Position numbers and translations under genes: made by a program
NCBI GenBank assembly: GCA_025558095.1
Contig: JAIVFI010000001.1
Coordinates: 386,501 to 450,500 of the forward strand
DNA: 64,000 bases
Direction of reading: 5' to 3'
DNA from: Hyaloraphidium curvatum
Lineage: Eukaryota > Monoblepharomycota > Hyaloraphidiomycetes > Hyaloraphidiales > Hyaloraphidiaceae
Shown: positions 20,116-33,689 of the stretch, one piece after another
Numbering within the stretch: the first letter of the stretch is position 1
Layout of the letters: every line of letters begins with the position of its first letter
Notes under the pieces: model-generated
Seen by the model: the letters and a program-made list of their open reading frames with translations, nothing else
The model's database searches: none
Told to the model about the DNA's origin: nothing

Positions 20116-21464
20116 CTATAGGACCCCAGGGGAGTCGTACCCATCCGAATCCTCATCGTCATCCGCCATTCCCGCCGCCTGCGATGACTTTCGCGCCGCG
20201 CCGCCTTGCTGTCGTTGCGATTGCGAAGGCTGCGAAAGCGACGGCCGCTCGCTCTCCTGCGTTGGCCTGCCTCGAGCTCTGCGGTCAGGCTCGGGTTCCA
20301 CCGCCATGGCATCTTCGTCATCGTCCGATTCGCTGTCTGCCACCCTTCGGCGCGCCTGTCTGGGCTGGGTCCGAGTCGGAGCAACCCGTTGCGTTCCAGG
20401 GGCACCGCGGCTGCTGACCGACTGCGACTGCGGTTGCGAAGGCCGGGATCTCCCCACGCTCACGCTTGGTCGCGATCGCGCTTGTGACGGTGCCTCCGGC
20501 TCAGATTCCTCCGACTCCTCTTCGTCGTGCTCGGCGTTGCCTGTGAACGGGTGCCATCAAGGACGAGTCAAGAGCATCGTTGTCGCACCAACGCAAGGAG
20601 TCCAACTGGTCCATCAAGAGCCTTATCTTTCTCTTCTTGGAGTTCAGCACTTCCCTGAACTAGGCCACCCGAAATCAGAGGAGGATAGAGTGCCCGACAA
20701 CCGCCACCGTACCTTCAGGTACAAGACGTCTTCGTGCTCTGCCTTGGTCCGCCTCATCGATTCCACTTCCTTCAATGCTTTGTCCCGCAAAGATTCCGCC
20801 CCTTCCAGCTTTCGGGACGCACCAGCGTTGTGCGACTAGTCGGTCCAAGTCAGGCAGGACCGTTGTGTTTCCAAGCACTGATACGCACCACCAGTCGCTT
20901 CTGCATGCCGACAGCGTCCGACATCATTCTGACCCAAAGGACGTCGGCCTCCGGATGCGCCACACCGCTCAAGTCGAGCTCGCCGAGAACCACCTGGGAA
21001 GGAAGCGACGTTGAACGCCGAGCTCCTGGCATTCCACGGAGGGCAGCACCTCGAAATCGTCCCCCAGGTTCACGAGCCAGACCAGCTTCACGGACCCCGT
21101 GCTCGAGCCTCCGTTCTCCCCATGGTCCGAAGGAAACGTGATCCGCAGGGTCAACACCTGTCCGTCCACGGGCGCGCCGTTCATCAAGGCCAGCTTCGTA
21201 TGTCTCCACCACCCGTCCCTCGGGACGATTCGGTCGGCGGGCCGCTTGTTTGCCAAATTGCGTGCATAGACTGCGGAGAGGGTGTCAGGCACCCCCTTGA
21301 CGCGTGACCGGTCCGGGCGGACCTTGGCCCGACCACGTTCTCCGGGGGTCAAGCGCGAGGACGATCTGGAACAGGGGGGCGTCCGAGTCCTCCACGAAAG
21401 CGGTGTCCTCTGACAGGTCGGTCCACAGAAAGGAGCGCTTCGGCTCCGGAATCTCAAAGATCAT
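20116..21464 (-). CDS. XRCC4: XRCC4/LIF1-like NHEJ ligase scaffold
   Basis: Scaffold that binds DNA ligase IV during non-homologous end joining. Introns of about 50-70 nt separate short exons. The N-terminal head reads FLWTDLSEDTAF and FQIVLALDPRRTWSGQVYAR, with W-S-G where XRCC4 has WTG. It continues with WWRHTKLALMNG and LVWLVNLGDDFEVVLGELDL. The stalk is a coiled coil (RKLEGAESLRDKALKEVESM) followed across an intron by FREVLNSKKRKIRLLMDQL, matching the FxxVLNEKKxKIRxL ligase-binding part of XRCC4. The tail is acidic and Ser/Gln-rich (RRRVADSESDDDEDAM), as usual for this family. It lies 92 bp upstream of EEFSEC on the same strand and is divergent from PEX6. Primary-sequence conservation is low in the family; the stalk and tail carry the call. 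Confidence 0.72.
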
Positions 21465-21578
21465 TTTGGCGGAGCTTTCGCAGCAGGTATTGCGTTACGG
21501 TCGCGCTGTGTTCGCGGGGTTCTGGCGGCGGGCCGGCCCGCGCGACCTTTATCAACAACCAACGGGACGCGCGGGGAG
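21465..21578. promoter_or_regulatory. Divergent XRCC4/PEX6 promoter region
   Basis: 114 bp between two start codons on opposite strands. It includes GGCGGGCCGGCCCGCGCG, a palindromic GC-rich stretch. No TATA box is seen. Confidence 0.4.
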
Positions 21579-24500
21579 ATGGAAAACGATGCGACGCTCT
21601 CCGTGCGCGTGGAGCTCATAAGAGACCCGCCGGATCGAACCATCGTCGGGGTCAACCGCGCGCTGTGGGATGCGCTGGGCCGCCAGCGCGGACGCCGCTT
21701 CGCCCCGCCCGGCGGGAAGCTCGGCCCGCGGGTGCTCGTCGTGCTCGGGCTCGACGCGCTGCGCGGCGCATCGCCGGCCCAGCAGAGCGACGGACCGGCC
21801 CCGGCCGTCAGCAGGGGCCTGACGCTGCGCCGGAAGAACGTCGCGCGTGCCCTCGTCCCGCGGCAGGCCTGGGGGACAGTCTCTCCCTGCGGCACGGACT
21901 CGGACGGCGAGGTCGCGCCAAACTCGGCCGCCTCCATCGGCCACGTCGTCTCCTATGCCGTCCTGCGCGACGTGCCCGGCGAGGCCGCGACGCTGTGGGT
22001 CTCGCAGGAATGGCTCGAGGACAACAAGATCCCCGTCTCCCTCCTGTTTCCGGATTACAACGAGCGGCTGCGGAACGGGGAATTGCCCGTGGGCACATGC
22101 ACGGTCTCGACGTGTGGTTTCGTTGAGTTGTCCGAGGTCATCTTGGAGTGTGATGGCGGCGACGACCATTCCGGGGAACCTGCTTCGACGGAAGGCACTA
22201 TCGGCGGCGAGGTTTCGCCGAATTGGACACCCTACGGCGTCGCCAGCCATCAGAACTCGCGGGCATTGATCCAGGCGCTGAAGTCGAACCTGCTGCCCAT
22301 TCTCCGCCAGAAGAGCGATGTCGTCATGCAGCTACCCATTCCGGACTCGGCGGCTGACGGCCTATCGCCCAAGCTGATGGACATTCGCGTGCACGTCCTC
22401 ATGTGCGGCCCAACTGTGCAGGGTGTCGTAGGGGATCGTACCGTCGTGGTGGTCGTCAAGAGCCCGCGGGAGCCCGCGGTCTCGGATCACGGGGAGTCTG
22501 GCCGGAAATCGGACAAGGTGGTCCTTTCTGTAGACGCCGTCGCTCCGGATTCCACAAACGGGACCGAACGGAGCGATGCCGCTCCGATTAATGGTTTGAA
22601 GCTGAAGTCGGACGACCTTCTTTCGCCGGACGATGATTGGGAATCCGCCTCGGTTGATTCATCGGACTCCACTGCTTGGCTTGACACCCTGGTGCCCGAG
22701 TTTGGCCAGGGAACGGGAGAACGAGAGGTACAAGTCGACGGCCTGAGCCTCCCCGTCCCCCTGAGCCAGGCTACGGAGGCCCTCGCTGGTTTGCCCCACG
22801 AGAGCATGCTTAGGACCAAGAGCTTCCTTGCGGTGCCGCTTGCAGCACCTTTCCCGAGCGCAGGTCTCCATCCCCCCGTGCAGCCAGGGGATGACACGGG
22901 CAACATCGTTCTGGTGGATTGGAAACAGATGGCTTCGGCCAGATGGGGCAACGTCGTTTCCGGGGACTGGGTGCTGTTGCGAAGTCTGCCTGCCGAAGGC
23001 GAGGACGACACTCCGGATGACGGTCGGATGGCGCGCATCTTCGGGATCGAGGTGGACGCGGCCGTCGGGGCGTTCTGGAAGCGTCAGCTGGCAGCCACCC
23101 CGAACTTGCCCGGCGCATGCTGCTGGATGTCCCCGCTTCTCCATTACAACCTTCGGTCCGGTGCGGCAGGCTTGGGGAACTACGAGATCAAGATCTCGAT
23201 CCTGCCGAGCCCCTACAACCGGCAACCGCCGCACGAAGCAGCGGATGTCGTACTCACCCGGATAGCGAGCCCCAGCTTGAACAAGAGGGACGTGCTCGAC
23301 GCTGCGTTGGACGGATTGAAGGCCTGGTTCGAGGCCGGTGCCCGCGTCGTGAGCGCGGGGGATTTCCTTCCGATCGTGGTGGACTTGGAAGACGCCCGCG
23401 TCAAGGCCAAAGTGGTCGAACCCACGGCGAAGGTCGTGAGCCTGGCCAATGCGCGGAACGATTCGGATGCCGCTGCGACGAAGGACATTGTCTACTTCAA
23501 AGTCGTCTCGATCAAACCGCCCGCGGTGCGTGCGCCGCAGTACGGACGGTCTTTCATCGTCAACCCCCTGAAGAGCACCATGACCGAATCCGGTGTCGAG
23601 TTTGCTCGCTATCCGCCGGGCATCCGTGACTACCTTCACGGAGCAGCGCGGAGTCAACCAAAGCGGGGTGAGTAGATCCTTGCACGTCATCCAGGGATGC
23701 TCATGCGTTCATCAGCTTCGGATGAGCCTCTGGCTGCCGATCCCTCTCGCTTCGTCACCTCCCTGATTTCGACAACCCTGCTCCCCTCTGCACCGGGACT
23801 AAACCTGTCTTTGACGTTGCTCTTGCACGGGCCAAAGGGCGGGGGTAAGCGCCACCTCATCAAGCAATGCTGCGCCGCGACGCGCGTGAATTACTTGGAG
23901 ATCAATTGCTACGACATTGCCGGCGATTCCGAGGCAAAGACAGAGACGAATTTGAGGGACGAATGGAAGTTGTGGGAGGATGCATGCCCCGTGGTGGTCG
24001 TGATGCGGAACCTGGAAGCCCTCAGCAAGATGGACAAAGGGGAAGAGGTCGCCGGAAAACGTGGGTCCTTCGCCGCCGGCGCGGCGGGATACTGACGCCG
24101 GTCTGCAGAGCCGCATCTCGCCACAGTGCTCCAGGACCTGTTCAAGCGCCTCCCAAACATTCAGCTGGAGCATAATCTCTGCCCTCTAATCTGTGTCGGC
24201 ACGACCTCCGATCCGGAGAAATTGCCGCAAGCGGTGCGCGGGTGCTTCCGCCACGAGCTTCGCATCGATGCGCCCGACGAGGACCAGCGCCGCGGGATCC
24301 TGCAGGGCCTTACTGAGCGTATGCCGCTGGCGCCCGACGTTCGCATCGAAAACCTTGCTCTGCAGACCGCTGCCTTGAGCGCTCGGGACTTGCGCGACAT
24401 GGTGGGGCGCGCTGCGCTGGAGTCCTTGAAGCGAGCGAGCCTGCAGCTTGCCAAGTGGGTGCCCATTCCTGCACTGACGAGGTCCAGCTAACGGACGTAC

Positions 24501-25801
24501 TTAAAGACCGGGGGAAGAAGCATCCGAGTCGGATACGGCCGCTTTGGAGCACGACATTTTGGCGGCTGGGGTGTGCTTGACTGCAAAGGACTTTGAGATG
24601 GCTCTTGAAAAGTCGCGCAAGGAGCACGCCGACAGCATCGGAGCGCCAAAGGTGTGTGCCTCAATGCCTGCCTGGCACAGTGACACTCACTCGGAGCAAA
24701 GATTCCAACGGTGACCTGGGACGATGTCGGAGGCTTGGCCAGCGTGAAGTCACAGATCATGGATACGATCCAACTTCCTTTGGAGCATCCGGAGCTCTTT
24801 GCAGGCGGCATGAAGAAGCGGTCCGGTATTCTGCTTTACGGACCGCCTGGAACCGGTGCGTCTCTCGAAGCCTCTACTTTGCCCCCGCCTGACCGTCCGT
24901 ACTCAGGCAAAACCCTGCTTGCCAAGGCGGTCGCCACGGAGTTCACCCTGAACTTCCTGTCCGTCAAGGGCCCGGAGCTTCTGAACATGTACATTGGCGA
25001 GTCGGAAGCGAATGTGCGCAAGGTCTTTCAGCGTGCCCGGGACGCGCGACCTTGTGTCATCTTTTTCGACGAGCTGGATTCGGTCGCTCCGAAGAGGGGC
25101 GACAAGGGCGACTCTGGAGGCGTCATGGACCGCATCGTGTCGCAGCTGCTTGCCGAACTGGACGGCATGAGCTCTGCCGGCGGCTCTGGGAAGGGGGATG
25201 TGTTTGTCATTGGGGCGACCAATCGTCCTGACCTGCTGGACAGCGCACTGTTGCGACCCGGCCGGTTCGATAAGCTCCTCTACCTGGGCGTGTCGGACGA
25301 TCACGATTCCCAGCTGAAGATTATTGAGGCCTTGACCAGGAAATTCCGGCTGCACCCGGATCTGGACCTCCGCAAGGTGGCCGAGAAGTGCCCCTTCAAC
25401 TACACGGGCGCCGACTTCTATGCCCTTTGCTCGGACGCGATGCTTAAAGCCATGGTTCGGAAGATCGCGGAGGTCGATGAGAAGATTGGTGGGTGTCTGG
25501 CGGGTTCCTTTTCTCAACCTTCTTGCCCCTCAACCGCTTCGCAGAGGCAATGAACAAAGCCGGGCCGCGCGAGGGTGCCCCGTACCCGATCACTCCGTCT
25601 TACTACTTGGAGCACATGGCGGCTCCCTCGGACTACCTCGTGGAAGTCCAGGAGGTTGACTTTGACGCTGCCCAGCGAGAGCTGGTGCCTAGTGTCCCGA
25701 TGGCCGAGCTCGAGCGCTACTTGCGCATCAGACAGAGGTTCGAGACGGCAACGGCGAAAAAGGAGGAGAAGGGGGTCGAGGAGGTTGCTGATGTCGAGTA
25801 G
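21579..25801 (+). CDS. PEX6: Peroxisomal biogenesis factor 6, AAA+ ATPase
   Basis: Partner of PEX1 in the heterohexamer that extracts ubiquitinated PEX5 from the peroxisome membrane. A 696-codon first exon (21579-23667) carries the weakly conserved N-domains. A 48-nt intron leads to the D1 module, with a degenerate Walker A ([11 protein letters not shown]) and no acidic Walker B ([13 protein letters not shown]), as is known for Pex6 D1. D2 is canonical: [33 protein letters not shown] (a 51-nt intron splits Walker A), [15 protein letters not shown], a sensor [14 protein letters not shown], and the arginine-finger region [13 protein letters not shown]. The Pex6 signature [19 protein letters not shown] follows. 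The last exon ends [13 protein letters not shown]. It is divergent from XRCC4, and the TMEM242-like gene follows about 100 bp downstream. Confidence 0.92.
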
Positions 25802-25902
25802 ACCGATAGAAGATGCCGATCGATCTCTCGGCGTTGGGGACGCACGTGCACCGCCTGCGATGAGTGACGCGGGCGGAGACGCCAACAAACCAACGGTTCG
25901 CA

Positions 25903-26524
25903 ATGGCCATGGAAGCCGACGAGGCGACAACCCGCTTCTACAAAAGGATTCTGCTAGCCGGTGCCTCCATCACGTCGCTGACCACGATGGTGGTCACGAT
26001 TCGGCGGCAGATAGACGCCACGAACCGGATACCGATGAAGGAGCTGATGCGGGGGCGGGACCCCCGGGCCGTTGCGTACCTCTACTCCACCGGGGCTTTG
26101 GGGACGGCAACTATCCTGACGGGTCTGGCGGGTGTCGGCGTCATGACGGGCATTTGGAGCTACATGGGCGTGACGAATGTGGGTGTCCGCCTCGCACCTC
26201 CGGCAGGTCCCTGACGCTCCCAACCAGTTCCGCGAGTTCAACATCGCCGTTCGTGCCGCCGTTCAGCGGCGCTTTCCCAGTCTGGTGAAGACGCGGGACA
26301 CGGACATCAATTCTGTGCCAGAGGGCATCGTGGAGAGCGTCGACCCCACGGCTGACAAGGACCTCCGGGAAATGGTGGAGGCCGTCCTGAAGGAGATGAG
26401 GACTCTGGACAAGCAAGAGGACGTTCAAAAGGAGCAAAAGGACTCGCAGTTGCGGACCATCTTCCGCAAGGCTTTCCCGTGGTCGCAGCCAACGGCTGGG
26501 GGGGGCGGTTCGAGCGGTTCGTAG
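25903..26524 (+). CDS. TMEM242: TMEM242-like small membrane protein
   Basis: Two-helix protein of the TMEM242 family, linked in animals to mitochondrial ATP-synthase and complex I assembly. Start chosen at ATG 25903 (MAMEADEATTRFYKRILLAG). Helix 1 is KRILLAGASITSLTTMVV; helix 2 is LYSTGALGTATILTGLAGVG, then VMTGIWSYMGV, aligning with the family's GVGVxxFxxWKxLGV end. The next conserved part (FREFNIAVRAAVQRRFP) is in another frame, so a removal of 28 nt (26179-26206, GTGGGT..CGGCAG) or 37 nt (26170-26206) is needed. The C-terminus is charged and then Gly/Ser-rich. It is convergent with eIF5B, with stops only about 37 bp apart. Confidence 0.75.
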
Positions 26525-26561
26525 TCCAGCAATCGAATTGGCGACATGTGGCCGTCGAGAA

Positions 26562-29500
26562 CTAATCGATTTTCAACACTTTCTTCAACTGTGTTTGGGG
26601 AGATGATTAGCACGTCGCGCTCGCCATGGACCGGAAAGCCGCGTACCTTGACGACTGTTGCCCATTCCTCCTTGGACAAGTCGTCCCGGAACGTGCTCTT
26701 CAGAACATCAATCGATTGCCGGGTAATATGGCTGACGATCGTGTCCTTCTCCGTGAAGTGCCTTGAGACGGCGGGAGTGCGTGAGCCCAGAGGTGACAGG
26801 ATCTTGGCCATCTCCTCACCTTCCCACAAACTTGGGCGTCTCGTACTGGGGACAGTCGATCTTGATGGCAACGGCCGGTTCACCTTTCTTGACCACCTCC
26901 TTGGCTTTGTGGTTGAGCTCGATGGATGTCACCTTGCCCAGCGGCACAATTCCCCTCTGCAGAATGCGAATCAGCGCTTGTGCCCACCACAGCGCGAGTT
27001 ACCCACGTCTGCCGTGACCGCCGCCAGCGGTGTTCCGAGTCGAAGCTGCCCCTCGGTCACGTCGACGCCGATGACGATGGGGTTCCTCTTGTTGAAGACC
27101 GCACCGGGCACTATCCGCAGCACCGCCGGGAACACGGCCTGGGGAGCCTGATCTTTGCGTTTCGCCTCGGTCATTTCCTGCGGAGAGAGGCATTAGACTT
27201 TGCGTCATTCGGCCTCCTTGAAGGCGTCTCACGTTCATGTACGCGGTGAACTGGTCGAAGAGCCTGTAGATGACGTCGGCCTGGAAGATCTTGACGCCCA
27301 CTTCCTCCGCCAAATCCTCCGCGTCCTTGTCGATCTTGACGTCGAACGCGAGGATCTGCGCGTACTCGCGTGCGCGCTCCAGCATGACGCTGGCCCGGAT
27401 GACGTCCTTCTTGTGGACGGGTCCGATGTTGATCCCGCTGACGGGGATCTTCGAGTCCTGCAGGAAGCTCAACAGGGCTTCCAAAGATCCCAGCGTCGAG
27501 GCCTGGACGCAGACGCCCTTGCCGCTCTTGTCCAGCGCACCCATGAGCCCAACAAGGTCCTGCTGCACTTCCTCCATCAGGTCCTCTTCGTCGTCGTCGG
27601 GACCGACAACGAGCAACCGCGACCCCGCAATGGCCTTGTCCAGGTCGTTGGCGGCGATCTTCACACCCAATGCCGCCTTGACCTGTTTGTGGTGCACGTA
27701 TGCAGACTTGACGCGGATCTCCCGCATCGGCTGAGGTGTCAGCAGGGCCCGGATGTTGGTGACGATCGGTCCATTGAGCCCGCAGACCACTATCCGGTCT
27801 CCCTCGTTCAGCACGCCGTTGGAAAGGATGACATCGATGGTCGTTCCGAAGCCCTCGACAACTTTAACCTCGAGCACCGTCGCCTCAAGCTTGGACAGGT
27901 ACATGAGCGACTTGGTCATGCGCTCTTGAGTGAGCTTCACGACCAGGTTGAGCAGGTCCGGGATGCCTTCGCCGGTCTGCGCCGACGTGGGCACAAGGGA
28001 AACGTTGCGCGCAAAGTTGGTGTTCTCGTAGTAGAGGACGGCGTTGAGGCCCTGCTCGGCAAACTGGGTGACGATCCGCTGGATCCGCGTTTCGAACTCC
28101 TGCATGACGTTGATGCCCTGGTCCTTGAGGGATTCGCGCACGCTGTTGTCGGGCGTGGACTTCCAGCCGTAGAGACGGTCGATCTTGTTGACCGCGACGA
28201 CGAAAGGCGTCTTGCCCCGCTTCAACAGGTTGAGCGATTCGATCGTCTGGGGCTCGAGTCCGTTGAAAATGTCCACGACGAGGATGGCGATGTTGCAAAG
28301 ACTCGAGCCTCGGGACCGGAGGTTGGTGAAGCTCTCGTGGCCAGGGGTATCGATGCCCAGGAGGCCGGGCACCTTGTACTCGTAGCCGTCCGTGCGGAGA
28401 TTCGCCGTCTTTGCCTTGATGGCATCGATCGGGAAGTAGGTCGCGCCGATCTGCTGCGTGATGCCGCCGGCCTCGCCCTCCTGCACGTTGGTCTGCCGGA
28501 TCTTGTCGAGGAGCTTTGTCTTTCCCGCATCGACGTGGCCCAGGACGACAAAGATCGGCGACCGCAGCTCCCGGTTCTCCTCCTCGGCCCGCGCGGCCGC
28601 CGCAGCGGCGGCCTTGGCCTCCGCAGCCGAGGTTTTAGCCACCTCCTGTGCCGGTGCGGATGGTTTCCCATCGACGGCGCCTGCAAAAGCAGCAAGCTTG
28701 ATCAGGTGCGTCGCGCCTCCTCGCTGCGACGGAACACCGACCTTTGGCAGGAGACTTTGCCTCTGGCGTCGTCTTCTCCTCCTCCTCGTCGTCCTCATCG
28801 TCCTCGTCGGACCCATCCTCGGCTTCGTTCACCGCCGTGCCCTCGCCCTGCTCCGACTCCTTCTCGTCCGCCGACTCGTCGTCCCAGCTGGCCTTGACCG
28901 GGGCGGATTCGGGCTCCGACTCCTCGTCCCAGCTCGCCTTGACGGGAGCTTCCTCCGCGGGAGCGGCTTCTGCGGCCGGCTCGGAAGAGGACGGCGCGGG
29001 CTTCTCCTCCGCGGCCTCGACCGGCGTCGCCTCCTCGGACGCCGGGGGCACGGGGCTCGATGCTGCGGGAGCCGCCTTGTCCTGGGGCTTGCGCCGGCGG
29101 TTGTCGTAGACCACCTTGGTCTTCTTCGGCTTTTCCGCCGCAGCCTCGGAGGAAGGCGAAACACCTTCTTCCCCTTCCGCGAGGGCAGCCACCTTGACAC
29201 CTGCGCGCGGCAAAGTAAGCGCCATACCGATTGACGCGGGCACGGACAACCCCACCTTGAAGCTGCAGCATCTGCTGGTTTCGGATCTGCTGCTTCTGCT
29301 GCGCTTCCTTTTGTGCCTTGGTCAGGTATTTGCCCTGCTTCTTGAGCTCCTCCTTCTTGGCCTGCGATGTGGATTGGGTGTCAGCACCCGCCTTTCATGG
29401 CGATCCTGCCAAGGGCACCTTTTCCTTCTCCTTCTTCAAGCGCTTGGCCTCCTGGATGCGCTTCTCCTCTTCCTCCCGCTGGCGCTCCTCCTCCTCGATC

Positions 29501-30334
29501 CGTTTCCTCTCCTCTTCCTCGAGCCGCCTCGCCTCCTCCTCGGCCTTCTTTTGCAGCTCCAGCAGCTGCTTCAGCTGCCCCAGGCCCGCGGGACCCTTCC
29601 GCTTCTTCTTTGCGGCGTCGTCCTTTTCGTCCGCCGCCCCCGCCGACGGCTGCGCATCCTCCGCTGCAGCCTCGGCAGCGGGCTTCTCCTGGGCCTTGGC
29701 CGCCGCCGGCTTCTTGGCGGCCGCCTGCCGCGCCTTCCGCTCCTTCTCCTTCTGCTTCTTGGACTTTGGCCCAGAAGCGCCCTCCCCCTCGTCCTCAGAC
29801 CCCGAATCCGCCGCCGGCGCCGGCGCAGCAGGCGCCTTCGCCGCCGGCTTCTTCTTGGCGGCCTCCTTGGCGCTCAGTGCGCTCGCCTCGAGCTGCGCCG
29901 CGAGCTTCCGGATCTCCTCCTCGGGGTCCTCGGCCGCCTGCTTCCCCTTTGCCCCGCCCTTGCCCTTGGCCCCCTTCTTCTGGGCCGGCGGTTCATCCTC
30001 TTCCTGCGGCGGCGGGGTGGCCTCCTGCTGCGCGGCCAGCGGCTCCACGTCGTACTCTGCGCCCGGGTCAGCCCGGCCCGCCCCCGCAACGGATCCACGC
30101 ACCGTCGTCGTCCACCTGCTTCTTCTTCTTCCCCTTGGCGCCCTTGCGCGATGCGGCGGCGACCAGCGACATCAGCCCGCCGAGGTCGTTGCCCTCCTCG
30201 TCCATGTTGAACTGCGCGTCGCCGCTGGCGGCGGCCGCGGCCTCGGGCTCGGCGGGCGCCGGGGCGGGCGCGGCGTCGTACTCATCGTCGCTGGCCTGCT
30301 TCTTGCCGCCCGCTCCCTTCTTTTTCGGCGGCAT
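26562..30334 (-). CDS. EIF5B: Translation initiation factor eIF5B
   Basis: Ribosome-dependent GTPase that joins the 60S subunit to the initiation complex. The start [13 protein letters not shown] and a long, highly charged Lys/Glu/Ala-rich N-terminal region are typical. Acidic blocks include [16 protein letters not shown]. The G domain has [20 protein letters not shown] (G1), [13 protein letters not shown] (switch I), [19 protein letters not shown] (G3) and [13 protein letters not shown] (G4). Domain II and III landmarks include [17 protein letters not shown]. The last intron (GTACGC..CACAG, about 26588-26646) joins EEWATVVK to LKKVLKID and a TAG at 26562-26564, the expected eIF5B ending. Several introns split the N-terminal region. 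It is divergent from PdxT. Confidence 0.94.
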
Positions 30335-30428
30335 CGTGGCTACTCGGGGAGCTGGCTTGCTTGGTTAGTCGCTCGTTTTCTTATTTGCGTCTCAGAGGTG
30401 GAGTTGACAGCCCGAGCTGGTCACCGCG
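30335..30428. promoter_or_regulatory. Divergent eIF5B/PdxT promoter region
   Basis: Only 94 bp separate the two start codons. It contains TTGGTTAGTCGCTCGTTTTCTT, an AT-richer patch in otherwise GC-rich DNA. Confidence 0.4.
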
Positions 30429-31266
30429 ATGCAGGCTTCCGGTGCCGAAAGCGGCGATTCGGCACCGTCTCGGGAGCGGGCAATCCGCATCGGCGTCCTA
30501 GGTGTGCCGGGACCCGGCGTGGCCGCGGCCGGAGCTGACTTCCGGGCAGCCCTGCAGGGCGCTTTCCGGGAACACATAAACATGCTCCGGCGGCTCAAGG
30601 GGGACGTCGCAGTGGAAGCGGTGGAGATCCGCACCCGGGAGCAGCTAGAGAGGTCGGACCTGGACGGCCTGATCATTCCCGGCGGGGAGTCGACGACGAT
30701 GGGGATCGTTGCCGAGCGGAGCGGGCTGCTGGAGCCGCTGCGGAAATGGGTCAACGTGGACAAGAAGCCGGTTTGGGTGAGGCGGCCTCCGAGCTAGCCA
30801 TAGCGGTGTGGCAGGCAGCTGATGCCAAGGTTTCCAGGGGACGTGCGCGGGCCTGATCTTGCTGGCGAACCAGGCGTCGCACATGAAGCTAGGGGGCCAG
30901 GCGCTCATCGGCGGGCTTGCGGTGACGGTCGAGAGGAACGCCTTCGGCTCCCAGATCGACTCGTTCGCGGCGCCGCTGTCTTCGCCGGCGATCCAGAACG
31001 GGGAATCGGACCCTTTCCAGGCGGTGTTCATCCGCGCGCCGCTGATCGAGACGATTGACGACGAGTCGGTGGAGACCCTGGCCAAGATCCGCCACGAGTA
31101 CCACGAGAACCGGGACGTGGGCGAGAAGGTCGTGGCCGTGCGGCAGGGACACATCGTCGGGACGGCGTTCCATCCCGAGCTGACGCCGGACCTGCGCTGG
31201 CACCGGTTCTTTGTCGATTTGGTGGCATCGAGACGGGCGGATGCGAGCGCTGCGGCTAGACAATAG
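30429..31266 (+). CDS. SNO1: Pyridoxal 5'-phosphate synthase glutaminase subunit (PdxT/SNO)
   Basis: Class I glutamine amidotransferase that feeds ammonia to PdxS/SNZ in DXP-independent vitamin B6 synthesis. Exons 30429-30776 and 30838-31266 (61-nt intron) give 258 residues. Features are [12 protein letters not shown], the PdxT motif [14 protein letters not shown], and the nucleophile loop [13 protein letters not shown], in which the intron falls one codon before GTC. Then comes [22 protein letters not shown]. The catalytic His/Glu pair lies in [18 protein letters not shown]. All triad residues are present. Known in fungi and plants, generally absent from animals. The PdxS partner is not in the window. 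Confidence 0.93.
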
Positions 31267-31438
31267 TTTGCTGAGGTGTCCCTTCTTTGGAGAAGTGGCG
31301 GTGCGCCTTGCGCTTCGGACCCAGCAGCCAGCAGGCCGCGCACGCGCCCACCGCTGCCAAACACGCTAACACCTGCCCGGCCCGCCCGAGCGTTCCTGTG
31401 CCCGCCCCGCCCCGAATCAGACCCATTCAACCGCCGAC

Positions 31439-33689
<2,251 letters not shown>

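Noticed and set aside
27200-28897. 565-codon plus-strand open frame
   Set aside because: It is antisense to the eIF5B G domain, has no recognisable domain, and is open because of GC-rich codon composition.
29116-30538. Long Leu- or Ser-rich plus-strand frames
   Set aside because: They are the complement of the Lys/Glu/Ala-rich N-terminal region of eIF5B.
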